NCBI GenBank assembly: GCA_034770075.1
Contig: CM068385.1
Span: 47,452,721 to 47,516,720, forward strand
Direction: 5' to 3'
Source: Aralia elata
Taxonomy: Eukaryota > Streptophyta > Magnoliopsida > Apiales > Araliaceae
Length of the DNA: 64,000 nt
The notes below the pieces were generated by a model. That model saw nothing but the letters and a program-made list of their open reading frames with translations, ran no database searches and was not told the DNA's origin. Positions 55,728 to 64,000 of the stretch are shown here, piece after piece. How positions within the stretch are numbered: position 1 is the stretch's first letter; every line of letters starts with the position of its first letter. A program made the position numbers and the translations under genes.

Positions 55728-58503
55728 TGTGACGCCCCCAAATTCGGGTCTCCAACTACCCGAATTCGGTCATCACGATCCAATACAATATTCACCTCTA
55801 ACAACATAGATTGACTAAAATGCAGAATATAACAAATATATGTTGTTCATTAGAAAGGTGTTACTAGTCCCAAGATACAATAACCTTAATACATAACACC
55901 AAAACATACCCTAAATAATAATCAGGGTTCGAATTACATTAATAGCAATTAACTAAATATAAAGTAAAATCAGCTACGTGAAGCCTATCACTTCATCTTT
56001 TCTTTACCCTTGCCCTTTCCTGATGTCTCGGGTTTAGCTGCAATGAAAGTCATGATATAGCAAGGATGAGCAATTACTTTGCTCGGCAAGTTTAAAATAC
56101 AACAATAAAGGATATATCATGATGAATGGAATATAGAAAGAGGATTTAACAATATAAATATCGGAAGCAAGAACAATTATTGCTTTTAGGACAATTGACA
56201 ATTAAGTAGACTTTGAACAACAACTTCCAAAGGAGTCAATAGTTGGTTGACCCTTTGATTACTGACTACAAAATAAGTACTTAAGGGGATCAGCCTCGCG
56301 TACACTATATATATGCATAACATTTAACTCTGCTGTTTGTACCTTATATACGGTACCTGGGGTACTCCCCTATAATAAAGGGGGTGTTCATTTCAGTCTA
56401 AGAATCCATACCATTGATTGGTCCGGATAGCTTTTATAAATTCTCACATGCTTGCCTGACCGAACAAGGGTCCAGACTCATTCTTAAGTAGTTCGTGAAT
56501 TATGGAACTTTAATAAATGTACGAATTCAAATGCACCGAGTGCGAGTGTCAATAATATCGATGTGGATTAATTGTAAATTGATTAACCCATTTAAGCATT
56601 CTTGGAAAATAAAATTTCATGCTGCAATACAATAGTGGCCTGCTCGAATATAATTGAGTAGGGTTAAAGGAAACTTGCCTGTTTTCTCAGCTACAATTAA
56701 TTTTTAGCTTTAACTAATTGGCCTTGAACGACCTATCATTTGATAAAGTCGATTCATCAATTAACATCGCATAATCATATATCGGTACACCTTCTTATGC
56801 TATTTATTTAGCAGATAAACAATTCACATAGCATATAAGTCAATAGACCATTCTCAATCCCATAAGATACTTAATTAATCTGTAGACCGAGAAATTATTT
56901 ACTAACCATGTTTCTCTTAAGTTATAAGCATCTGTTAACCATTAACATTACTCTACCAATTCCATCAACATTCAATTTCTATTTGACAGTAGTTAAATAG
57001 AATTTAATTCATGTCCTTTAGTCATTAATTTAAACAACTAGTCATGTTTATTTATTACTTGGCTATTCAAACTATTCATGATTTTTATATCCACAATGTT
57101 ATTAACAGAGTACTCAATACGCAAAATGAAACACAATTCTATTTGGCATTACAGCAACCATCTGTTGGGCGTGCTAAAACCCAACATTGATCTATTACTT
57201 ATACACACAATTTATGCTGCCCGAACCTTAAGGTTCTGCAATATACAGAGTTCCATTCACAAACACAACCTAAGCATAGGCACAACCAATAATCAGAGAA
57301 AAAGAAAAACGAAAGGAAATCGAACCAAGAAGGAAACTACCACGACAGCTGGTTTGTACCTTAAGGCTGTCCGAATCGCCGCTCTCCTCCTTCTCCCAAA
57401 ATAGGTGACAAGGCCGGCAGACATCCACAACCGGTTCCCTTCGAATTTTTTTTTTCTATGATTTCTCTTTCTCTAATTTGGAACCCTCAAATATCAGCAG
57501 CTGGCTAGGATTTTGGGTTCCGATTTATAGTTAGATGTTTACCCATCTCGCTGGTTAATACCCCACTCGATCGAACAAGTGACCATCGGGTAGGAGGGAG
57601 TGAGGGGTTCAGCTGTCTGCGTCAGTCTTATCCGAGCCCAGCTAACTTCGGCCGGCACCCTCGAGCCGCGCGTTCCCATCAGTTAGTCGCCTCGTAGTCC
57701 CGTCGGTCGAATTGCCGAATACTCGAATCCTTTGGTCTGTTCGACGAGCGCTCGGTCGCCCACCTTGAACCCTTGATTAGCCCACCGGTCGCCGAGCTCC
57801 TCTCTCAGTCCAACGGCCGGTCTCTACACGCTATCGCCGGCGCACGGCTTGGTGTGACCTTCTCCTCTGCACCTGTCCCGTTCCATTTGATTTGAGGGTT
57901 TAGGTTCTAGGCTCGACTTTTCCCCAATTGTATTACCGGTTGTCCCAAATCAAATAGGAAATGGTTCCAACCCGTTCGCAATGGTTCAACCCGGCAGGAA
58001 TGAAAAGGGAATCCAGCCCAATTGGGTTTAATTCATAAGACTTGCCCCAGCCCACTTGGTTCGGCCCAACGGAAATGGAAGGAATTTGGGTTTAGCCCAA
58101 TTAATATTGGGTCAGCTAAAATAAAAAGAGAGATATGACCCAATTAAAATTAATAACATTATGTTTCTAATATTTAAATTAAATAACTAATTCAATTAAT
58201 TAATTATTTAAAATATTTGTTTTAACAATAATTCCCAATTCGAATTATTTAATCCGATAATGATAAAATGAAATTATTTATTTAATTTTTTCCAATTTTC
58301 TTGCCAACCAATTCTTAGGGTTAAATCACTAATTTATTCAAACTATTAGTAAATCTCTTTAATGCAAAGAAAATTATTGGACCATATAATTATATAATTA
58401 AATAATACCTACATAGATCCAATTAAGCCCGTAAAATTAAATAAAATAAATTTCACATATCAAAATAATTTGGTAACAAGGTTTAAAATTCTTGGACATT
58501 ACA
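55728..58503 (-). mobile_element. Solo Ty3-like LTR L3 (2776 bp) in Tat-X2 leader
   Basis: TGTGACGCCCCCAAATTC at the left, GGACATTACA at the right; the right end inverted (TGTAATGTCC) is the left end after C-to-T changes at CpG/CpNpG sites. Target duplication ATGCC / ATGCT (55723-55727, 58504-58508), one mismatch. The inverted TTGCCGAGC...GCTCATCCTTGC block (56064-56090) and a minus-strand TATA (ACTATAAATCGG near 57525) set the minus direction. No coding region. The 108-codon frame at 57078-57404 has no recognisable domain. Confidence 0.85.
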
Positions 58504-58830
58504 ATGCTGAAAAACCCGCGAGTAACCTTAGAGTAGGTCAGCCTCAGATAAACCCAACGTTATGGTAAGTCTCTTCATGCCCTATTACTCCTTATATGTA
58601 AAATGTCATCTATATTCGATGTAATCGCCCTGCATCTTTTATCCTATAAACAAACACCTACTAACCCTTTGTTTTGTAGGAAAAGATTAAAAAAAACCTT
58701 CAAAACAAACATTGCATTAGCATGTATCCATTTTTACGAGTCCTCAATACTAAACTACGTCCTGTTGGTTGTGTAGATTGGTTCAAGAACCAGACTCCGA
58801 GCCCGTAAGGTCCGAACACCACCTATCAAA

Positions 58831-59181
58831 ATGGTTGAAATTCCTGCACCAGATTCTATCCCCATTTCTCGAGAAAAGTTCGAGAGTTTTAAAAAGTAGA
58901 TCACTGAGATAACTAGTCTACTAAACGAACAGTGCGAGATGACTAAATATCAACCCGAATCCACTGCACAGGGAGGCAGCCAAATTCCTAGCAAAAATCT
59001 AGACACACAGATTTATATCCCTGTATTCCAGTTCGGTAGTAAAGATACAAAAGATGTTACGGGTAAAGATCAGACGAGAGAGATTATCAATGGCCAGGTT
59101 AATAAAGACGATGGAGAGATCAAAAAGAAAGTGAAACAAATGGAAGACATCATAAGGTCCATAAAAGGAATAGGGAATTAC
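58831..59181 (+). pseudogene. Tat-X2 gag, N-terminal fragment
   Basis: MVEIPAPDSIPISREKFESFKK, a stop (TAG at 58897), then ITEITSLLNEQCEMTK and EIKKKVKQMEDIIRSIKGIGN, matching the start of Tat-1 gag (REEFDDFKKQMLEMA...RQMEETIQSMKGIGS). The frame is cut at 59181 by the LTR that begins there. Like Tat-2, its first break is a stop at the Gln after FKK. Confidence 0.85.
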
Positions 59182-59368
59182 TAACGAGTGCATAATATTC
59201 ATTGATTATAATTCTTTTATGTTTAGTTTGTAATATTCTGAACCCTAATAAGATTTGTATATATAAATTATGTGTTTATTAAATAAAATTTCATGTTCCG
59301 ACCACATTATGTGATTGTACATTTTATTTAAGAATTAGGTCAAATAAAAAAAATTCGCCAAGCAGCTG

Positions 59369-59493
59369 TGTCGTGCTTACACGGACAAAATGATTTGTCG
59401 TGCTTCCGACGATTTCACCAAGAAGCATCTCGAAAATTATTTTTGTAAGCTGCTGTGTCGTGCTTGGAAATGACAAAGTGATTTGTCGTGCTT
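59369..59493 (+). promoter_or_regulatory. Four-box TGTCGTGCTT array in LTR F
   Basis: TCGTGCTT starts at 59371, 59398, 59458, 59486: spacings 27, 60, 28. Boxes alternate between GCTGTGTCGTGCTT (first, third) and GATTTGTCGTGCTTC (second, fourth), so the unit is clearly a pair. Confidence 0.5.
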
Positions 59494-59572
59494 CGGAGTT
59501 AATATAATATTATATTAACTAATAAAAATCTAAAATAAGTTAAATAGGATTTAAAATGATAAACTGAAGTAG

Positions 59573-59790
59573 AAACCCTAATTTGAAAACCCTAATTGGT
59601 AAAAGTTATCCGAATTGGCTAATTTAAACCCTAATTACTATACAAGAATCTTAATTGATATAATTAGATTCTAAGTAATGAATCATAATATTAATTATGA
59701 ATCATTGAACTTATATTAAAACCCTAATTCAAGACTTAAACCCTAATTGTAGGATTGAAAACCCTAAACCCTAATTTGGAAACCCTAAAA
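59573..59790. repeat. Cluster of telomere-type AACCCTAA motifs
   Basis: Eight AACCCTAA motifs in about 220 bp, spaced irregularly and mostly as AAACCCTAATT, with one pair AACCCTAAACCCTAA at 59759-59773. Not a telomere array; more like plant telo-boxes in AT-rich LTR sequence. Confidence 0.6.
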
Positions 59791-60113
59791 TCCTAATTTG
59801 ATTCAATAACACTAAATTATGAAATGATAAACCTTAATTATGATATATTACCTTAATTAAGGTAGTACTAAACCTAATTAAACATCCTAAACATTATTAG
59901 TAAAAATCTAGGTTTAATTAGTAAGTAAATAAATCAAAAATAAAATCTAAACCAATAGAAATTGAGCTAGGAGTGTGCTAGCTTGTACTCAACACACTCC
60001 AGCACAAGTAGGTGATTTAGATCAGATTGCAAGCAACACAAGTCTCAATGCCAAGATATTTTGGAGGGAAAAATTGGGAAAAAATGAAAGAAACCCTAAT
60101 TTAGGAGTTGCTA

Positions 60114-60122
60114 TAAATAGAA
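60114..60122 (+). promoter_or_regulatory. Possible TATA box of element E5
   Basis: TATAAATAG in the context GTTGCTATAAATAGAACATC, followed by an A/C-rich leader-like stretch. If it belongs to the LTR ending at 63120, the transcribed LTR part would be about 3 kb. Confidence 0.45.
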
Positions 60123-60408
60123 CATCAAGCTGACCATTTGACCTACGAAATTTACAAAGCCTAAACACTTACAACCATACCATATCAAGCCCCTGCAATC
60201 ATAAGATCAGTAGCAAAGATCAAAGATCAAAAATCTAAGAAAAAGGTGCAAAATTTTCAAATGTAAATTTTATGCTAGATTTTCAAGCCTATATAAATTT
60301 TATGTTTTAAATGTTTAGGATTATGTGTAAACATGTTATTTGATGATATGGGTTGATTAAACAAGTATCCATAACATTTAAAGGGTCAAATTTGATCAAA
60401 AATCCAAA

Positions 60409-61034
60409 CTGTTCTTGGCAGTCAAGAACAGTCTGACAAGGCTTTTTGTCAGAGCTTTTGATCGGCTTAAAGTGTTTGTTTGATGTGTTTTAAAGCCTGA
60501 ATTAGTAGTATGCCATATTAGGTGTAATATCTAATTGGTAGAATGTTAAAATTATCTCTAGAATGAAAGTTATAGGTGGTCAAAACGCATTGACCGACCC
60601 AAAAATCATATGAATGTCTGGCAGTTCACTGACAGACTTTTGAACAACCCAGATCATACCTAAATGATATTATATGTGTTGTTTCTTGGCTTAATCTTAT
60701 AGTATGCTATGTAAACTATAACCTTGAAGCATCAAAACACATTAAGCTAAACTAGAATCCAAGTTATTAACGGTCAAACCATGTTGACTGACTATGACTG
60801 CTTGAGTTTCTGGGTTACCCAGAAACTCAAGAACAGTGATGAACCGACTACTTTGACCACACTTTTAGAGCATCAATTGATGTTGTTTGAGTGTAATTTT
60901 TATATGTCGTTATACACTACCATGTGGGCTACAACAACAAATAAAAATAACGCACAAACAATAACCCAGCTAGAATTAATTTAAGGTCAAAGGTCACTGC
61001 TCGACCATGACCAAGTGTTCTTCATGAAGAACAC
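60409..61034. repeat. ~200-bp degenerate repeats, each with its own palindrome
   Basis: Four units can be followed by the phrase TAGAAT...GGTCAAA, then 25-40 bp later a palindrome: CTGTTCTTG-5-CAAGAACAG (60409-60431, with TCTGACAA/TTGTCAGA right after), GTCTG-G-CAGT-2-ACTG-A-CAGAC (60616-60637), a 15-bp perfect inverted repeat with one central base (60801-60831), and GTGTTCTTCATGAAGAACAC (61015-61034). Centres are 206, 190 and 208 bp apart. The 67-codon frame here is not a gene. Confidence 0.6.
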
Positions 61035-61036
61035 CA

Positions 61037-61097
61037 TTAGCGACGAAATACATACTCAAACCCAGAAAACTAAAAATCCTATGAAGACTGTCGCTAA
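61037..61097. repeat. TTAGCGAC/GTCGCTAA inverted repeat
   Basis: TTAGCGAC at 61037-61044 and GTCGCTAA at 61090-61097, enclosing 45 bp, followed by TTTTGCGACGG. Such GCGACGG phrases are common near ends of plant CACTA elements, but no further element structure is seen. Confidence 0.35.
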
Positions 61098-61104
61098 AGC
61101 CTTT

Positions 61105-61790
61105 TGCGACGGTTTTAAATAAAAATTAATAAAAATAATTAAAGAAATTATAAATAAATATTTAAAATTCATATTAAATATTAAAAATTTATTTTTAATT
61201 GCAACTAATAATTTTTAATATTCTGATAAAAAAATTTATATTATTATTTAATTTAATTAAATATTAAATTATTTAATAAATATATTGAATAAATGATTTA
61301 AAAATAATGTTAATGTATTTAAATTAGTTTAAATGATAATTAAATCATTTAAAAATATTACTAACTTTCCAAAATTATTATAAAATAATAGATAAATTAT
61401 TTTAAATAATATATTAAGTAATTTAAAATATTTTAAATGATAATTAAATTATTTAAATATTAAACTAAGTTTTAAAGATTATTATAAATAAAAATTATTT
61501 CATTTAAATGAACAAATAAATTCTAAAAATATTATTAATGATAAAATAAATCATTTAAATAATATTTTAAGTATTTAAAATTATTCTAAATGATAAATTA
61601 ATCATTTAAATAACATATTAATGTTTTAAAAATATTCTAAATGATAATTAAATCATTTAAAAATATTCCTAAGCTTGTAAAATTATTTAAAAATATTACC
61701 AAGCTTCTAAAAATTATTTAAAAATAATATTAAGCTTATAAAAATATTATAAATGATAATTACATTATCTAAGCTAATATTTAAGCTTCC
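61105..61790. repeat. Very AT-rich block with ATTTAAATGATAATTAAATC repeats
   Basis: About 690 bp with almost no G or C. A phrase AAATGATAATTAAATCATTT recurs (near 61330, 61435, 61520, 61590, 61640, 61755) with drift; each copy is partly self-complementary. No gene. Confidence 0.7.
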
Positions 61791-63120
61791 AAATGAAGTT
61801 TTATTGAACAACCTATGTGTTTAACTATCTAAAGTCACGACGAAGATACCGAATCAACGTCGGACCTTAACGAAAATTGTCTAGATTGACTCAATACATG
61901 TTATTATAAGTTCTAACGCTTACTATTGGTGTACATAGACTACGTACGCTGATAGATCGTGTTAACATAAATTAAAAGATCTACGTTAAGGCAAGTCTTC
62001 TAACCTTGTTACATTTAAGCAAGTCTATTACATCTTGCTATCAATTATTGTGAAGTTATTGCTTCTTGTTCAGCATAACTTAAGAAATGAATCATTATTC
62101 ATATATTGTTTATTCGAGCGTAAATTGTTGTGTCAAACCAAATTATTTTGGTACGACATCTTATACTGAGAAATGGAACACCTTGATGTAAGGTGAACTG
62201 AAACACCTTGATATAAGGTGCCGATAAATGTTGATTATATATCGATATAAAATTGTAGGATGATATGCATACTCCTAGGATATTGGTTAGGCTGATCCCC
62301 TACCAGATATCCGAAATCAAACGGTTCTAAGTCATTGAAGACTGATAGAACTAATTGAAATATATGGTTCATGTACAGAACCCTCAGTTATACATCATTG
62401 ACATCTTTCAAATCAAACACATTGTGTTTACGTTTTCAAATGAACTTGCTGAGCATTTGTAGCTCATTCTTGCATAAATCTTCTTTTGTAGTTTTAAATG
62501 ATAATCCCGGCACTTTTGGGACAGACAAAAGAAAAGGACATGTTTACTAGTTTTATTTACTGTTTTTGAATAATTCAAGTCTTTTATAAGACTTTGTTGT
62601 AATAACTTAGTACTGAGAACGATGTAACCGAACTTAATGATATGTAATATGTTATCATCCTTTATTACATTGAATGCGTTATACTCTGATCTTTACTTTA
62701 TTTAGCATAGTTTTACTAAGTAAATACAGTATCTATATGAACTAGACATCTGAATGAGGGTATTTGAATGATATTGAAAGTCATATAAGCTCTGAGGTTA
62801 CACTTAATGAGCGCCGATAAGGTGCCATCTTTACCGGAATGCGCCCCTCAGTTCTATGGACAATCTTATCGTTAATGCTGTGAATGTCAGATAGATAGGA
62901 AATATCGATATGAAAGAGGTATTCATGAGATATGAATCTATACATCCAAGTGAGGGTATCCAAACACAGATAACGTTCTGGCAGGAATTATCATCTATTA
63001 TAGGATACTGTGAACCTTGGATAGATAGAAGTCATATTTTATTAAATATTTATAGTTGTATAGTTTTACGTGGGCACCAGATATGCTACAAGGAAGTGTA
63101 CAGAATTTGGGGGCGTCACA
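61791..63120 (+). mobile_element. 3' part of the 5' LTR of element E5
   Basis: Ends GAATTTGGGGGCGTCACA at 63120, the same terminus as L1, directly followed by a primer site. The start of this LTR could not be located; it may reach back to or before 60100. Carries the shared LTR block TTGCTGAGC...GCTCATTCTTG (62447-62475). No gene; small frames at 62781-63140 are not supported. Confidence 0.7.
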
Positions 63121-63123
63121 GGT

Positions 63124-63135
63124 TGGTATTAGAGC
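63124..63135 (+). other. Primer binding site of E5, Met-tRNA type
   Basis: TGGTATTAGAGC, one base from the standard TGGTATCAGAGC, three bases after the LTR end at 63120. Confidence 0.85.
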
Positions 63136-63277
63136 TCTAAGGTAGTTAGGAATTACCTTAGGATATAGTCATTGAGTCTGTAAAATACTTAATTATACAT
63201 AAAATAATCATAAAAGCTTTATCTTATGTGTAAATTTGTTTCGCTTTAATACTAAACAACTAAAATTCTTTTACAGG

Positions 63278-63682
63278 ATGTCAGAGACAAATTGGAACGA
63301 TCTTCCAGTAATAGATCATCCTATAGTAGGGTGGCTGATAGAGAGTGAGTCAAAAGAAGATCTAGAAGAGATATATCCCGCACTAGGGACACTAGAGGAG
63401 GAGGAGGAGGAACCAGAGGAGGAAGAACTTCTGCACGACCAGGAGATATTAGATGTTCAGGAGGCTGAACATCCCATAGATGAACAGCTAGTAGATCCTG
63501 ATCCTGATGAGGAGATTGGAGCGAATCAGATAATGTGTGTCGATAGACACGAGGAGATAGTGACGGGGTTAGTCCAACAGTCATCCGCAGATCTAGAGGC
63601 TGCCAATTTTCGAGCATATATAGCTGAAGGTTTGTTGAAGAGTGAGAGGGATAACACTCGTCGTCTTAGGACACTTCTCTAA
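63278..63682 (+). pseudogene. E5 first ORF: acidic gag-position protein
   Basis: ATG at 63278 (MSETNWNDLPVIDHPIVGWLIESE), right after an acceptor-like TTTTACAG. 134 codons, strongly acidic (EEEEEEPEEEE; DPDPDEEIG), then a helical segment (LEAANFRAYIAEGLLKSERDNTRRLRTLL) and a stop. The same frame continues readably past two more stops to about 63880 (KGLEHWVLRYLVEERKVDYMIDRSVV), so the original protein was at least 200 residues. It takes the place of gag but I do not recognise gag motifs; it could be the N-terminal region of a chromovirus-type gag or a protein of a non-autonomous element. Confidence 0.55.
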
Positions 63683-64000
63683 AATACCCAGAAGGAAAGG
63701 CAAGATGCCCAGATGTAATTGTACCGAGCTGACAAGGGATGTCGGGATACATTCAAAGGCTTAGAGCATTGGGTGCTTAGGTATCTCGTAGAGGAGAGAA
63801 AGGTAGATTATATGATAGATAGATCAGTGGTCTGTCATATGGTTCAGGATGCTTATAAGGAGACATGTGATCGTTTAGTCTAGTTTAGTACTTAAGTTTG
63901 TTTGCTGTAGTTTGTATTATAAAAATTTTGAGTTGTAAAATAGGAAATCCTCTTTATTAACTAGTGGTAGTATAAACCACTAGGCGAATATGTAACCGTT
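63683..64000 (+). other. E5 internal region to window end
   Basis: Decayed continuation of the ORF to about 63880, then AT-rich sequence containing AAACCACTAG / CTAGTGGTAG inverted phrases (63961-63985). Nothing else can be assigned. Confidence 0.4.

Larger units (their letters stand above)
59182..59990 (+). mobile_element. Start of an Athila-like LTR (F), end not located
   Basis: TAACGAGTGCATAATATTCATTGA is a mutated form of the Athila-C LTR start (TGATGAGTGCATAATATTCA), and the next ~30 bp also match (TTTTATGTTTAGTTT). A four-box array begins 189 bp inside. The usual Athila LTR end is not found, so it is truncated or overrun by element E5; the right limit given is approximate. Contains a cluster of CCCTAAA-type motifs at 59573-59790. 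No ORF. Confidence 0.55.

Noticed and set aside
57078..57404. 108-codon Lys/Arg/Thr-rich frame in L3
   Set aside because: Inside a solo LTR, no domain, low-complexity C-terminal part.
59573..59790. Interstitial telomere array
   Set aside because: Motifs are spaced irregularly and not in head-to-tail TTTAGGG units.
61037..61097. CACTA transposon end
   Set aside because: Only a short GCGAC inverted repeat; no CACTA terminus, target duplication or transposase seen, so listed only as a repeat.

Overview
This is a plant nuclear window, most likely from a dicot with a large, repeat-rich genome. I see no host gene that I can support. Nearly all of it is nested LTR retrotransposons of the Ty3/gypsy type. 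The basis is tRNA-Asp-type primer sites (TGGCGCCGTTGCCGGGGA) typical of Athila, tRNA-Arg-type sites (TGGCGACTC...) typical of Tat/Ogre, a Met-tRNA-type site near the right end, a dual RNase H pol, and TTTAGGG-type (CCCTAAA) motifs. The species cannot be named from this.

Layout. 1-1270: 3' part of a Ty3-like LTR (L1) cutting into Athila-B. 1271-10045: Athila-B (+): broken gag-pol, an extra ORF, 3' LTR; a 1.09 kb tandem duplication spans its LTR end and flank up to 11151. 11116-11763: piece of a Tat-like LTR (X1). 11764-11911 plus 23951-about 25947: a second Ty3-like LTR (L2, minus), split by the full-length Athila-A (11912-23945, target duplication GAAAC). 25936-30684: 5' part of Tat-1 (minus; gag and LTR). 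About 30741-32009: an Athila-like LTR (Y). 32010-34296 and 49270-53382: Athila-C (minus), interrupted by Tat-2 (34297-49269, minus, nearly full length) and by a solo LTR (49447-51249, target duplication CGATC). 53383-59181: Tat-X2 (+), interrupted by solo LTR L3 (55728-58503). 59182 to about 60000: start of another Athila-like LTR. About 60100-64000: element E5 (+), with palindromic repeats, LTR end, Met-type PBS and a small acidic ORF.

How the parts work together. Each family carries the usual gag, aspartic protease, RT, RNase H and integrase, made as a polyprotein that copies element RNA and inserts the DNA. Only the Athila-A pol frame (1402 codons) is long and open. Athila-A and -B also share an extra ORF downstream of pol, and Tat-2 has an antisense ORF in the matching place.

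Three things stand out. (1) Several unrelated families carry their own short GC-rich, mostly palindromic box, repeated 4-7 times with alternating or mirror-symmetric spacing about 160-200 bp inside the LTR. In Athila-A and -B the array is repeated upstream of the extra ORF. (2) A three-hairpin RNA element after the extra ORF is shared by Athila-A and -B, with base-pair swaps that keep every stem. (3) At 60409-61034, roughly 200-bp degenerate repeats each hold a different palindrome at the same place. Together these suggest selection on structure rather than sequence in the noncoding parts of these elements.
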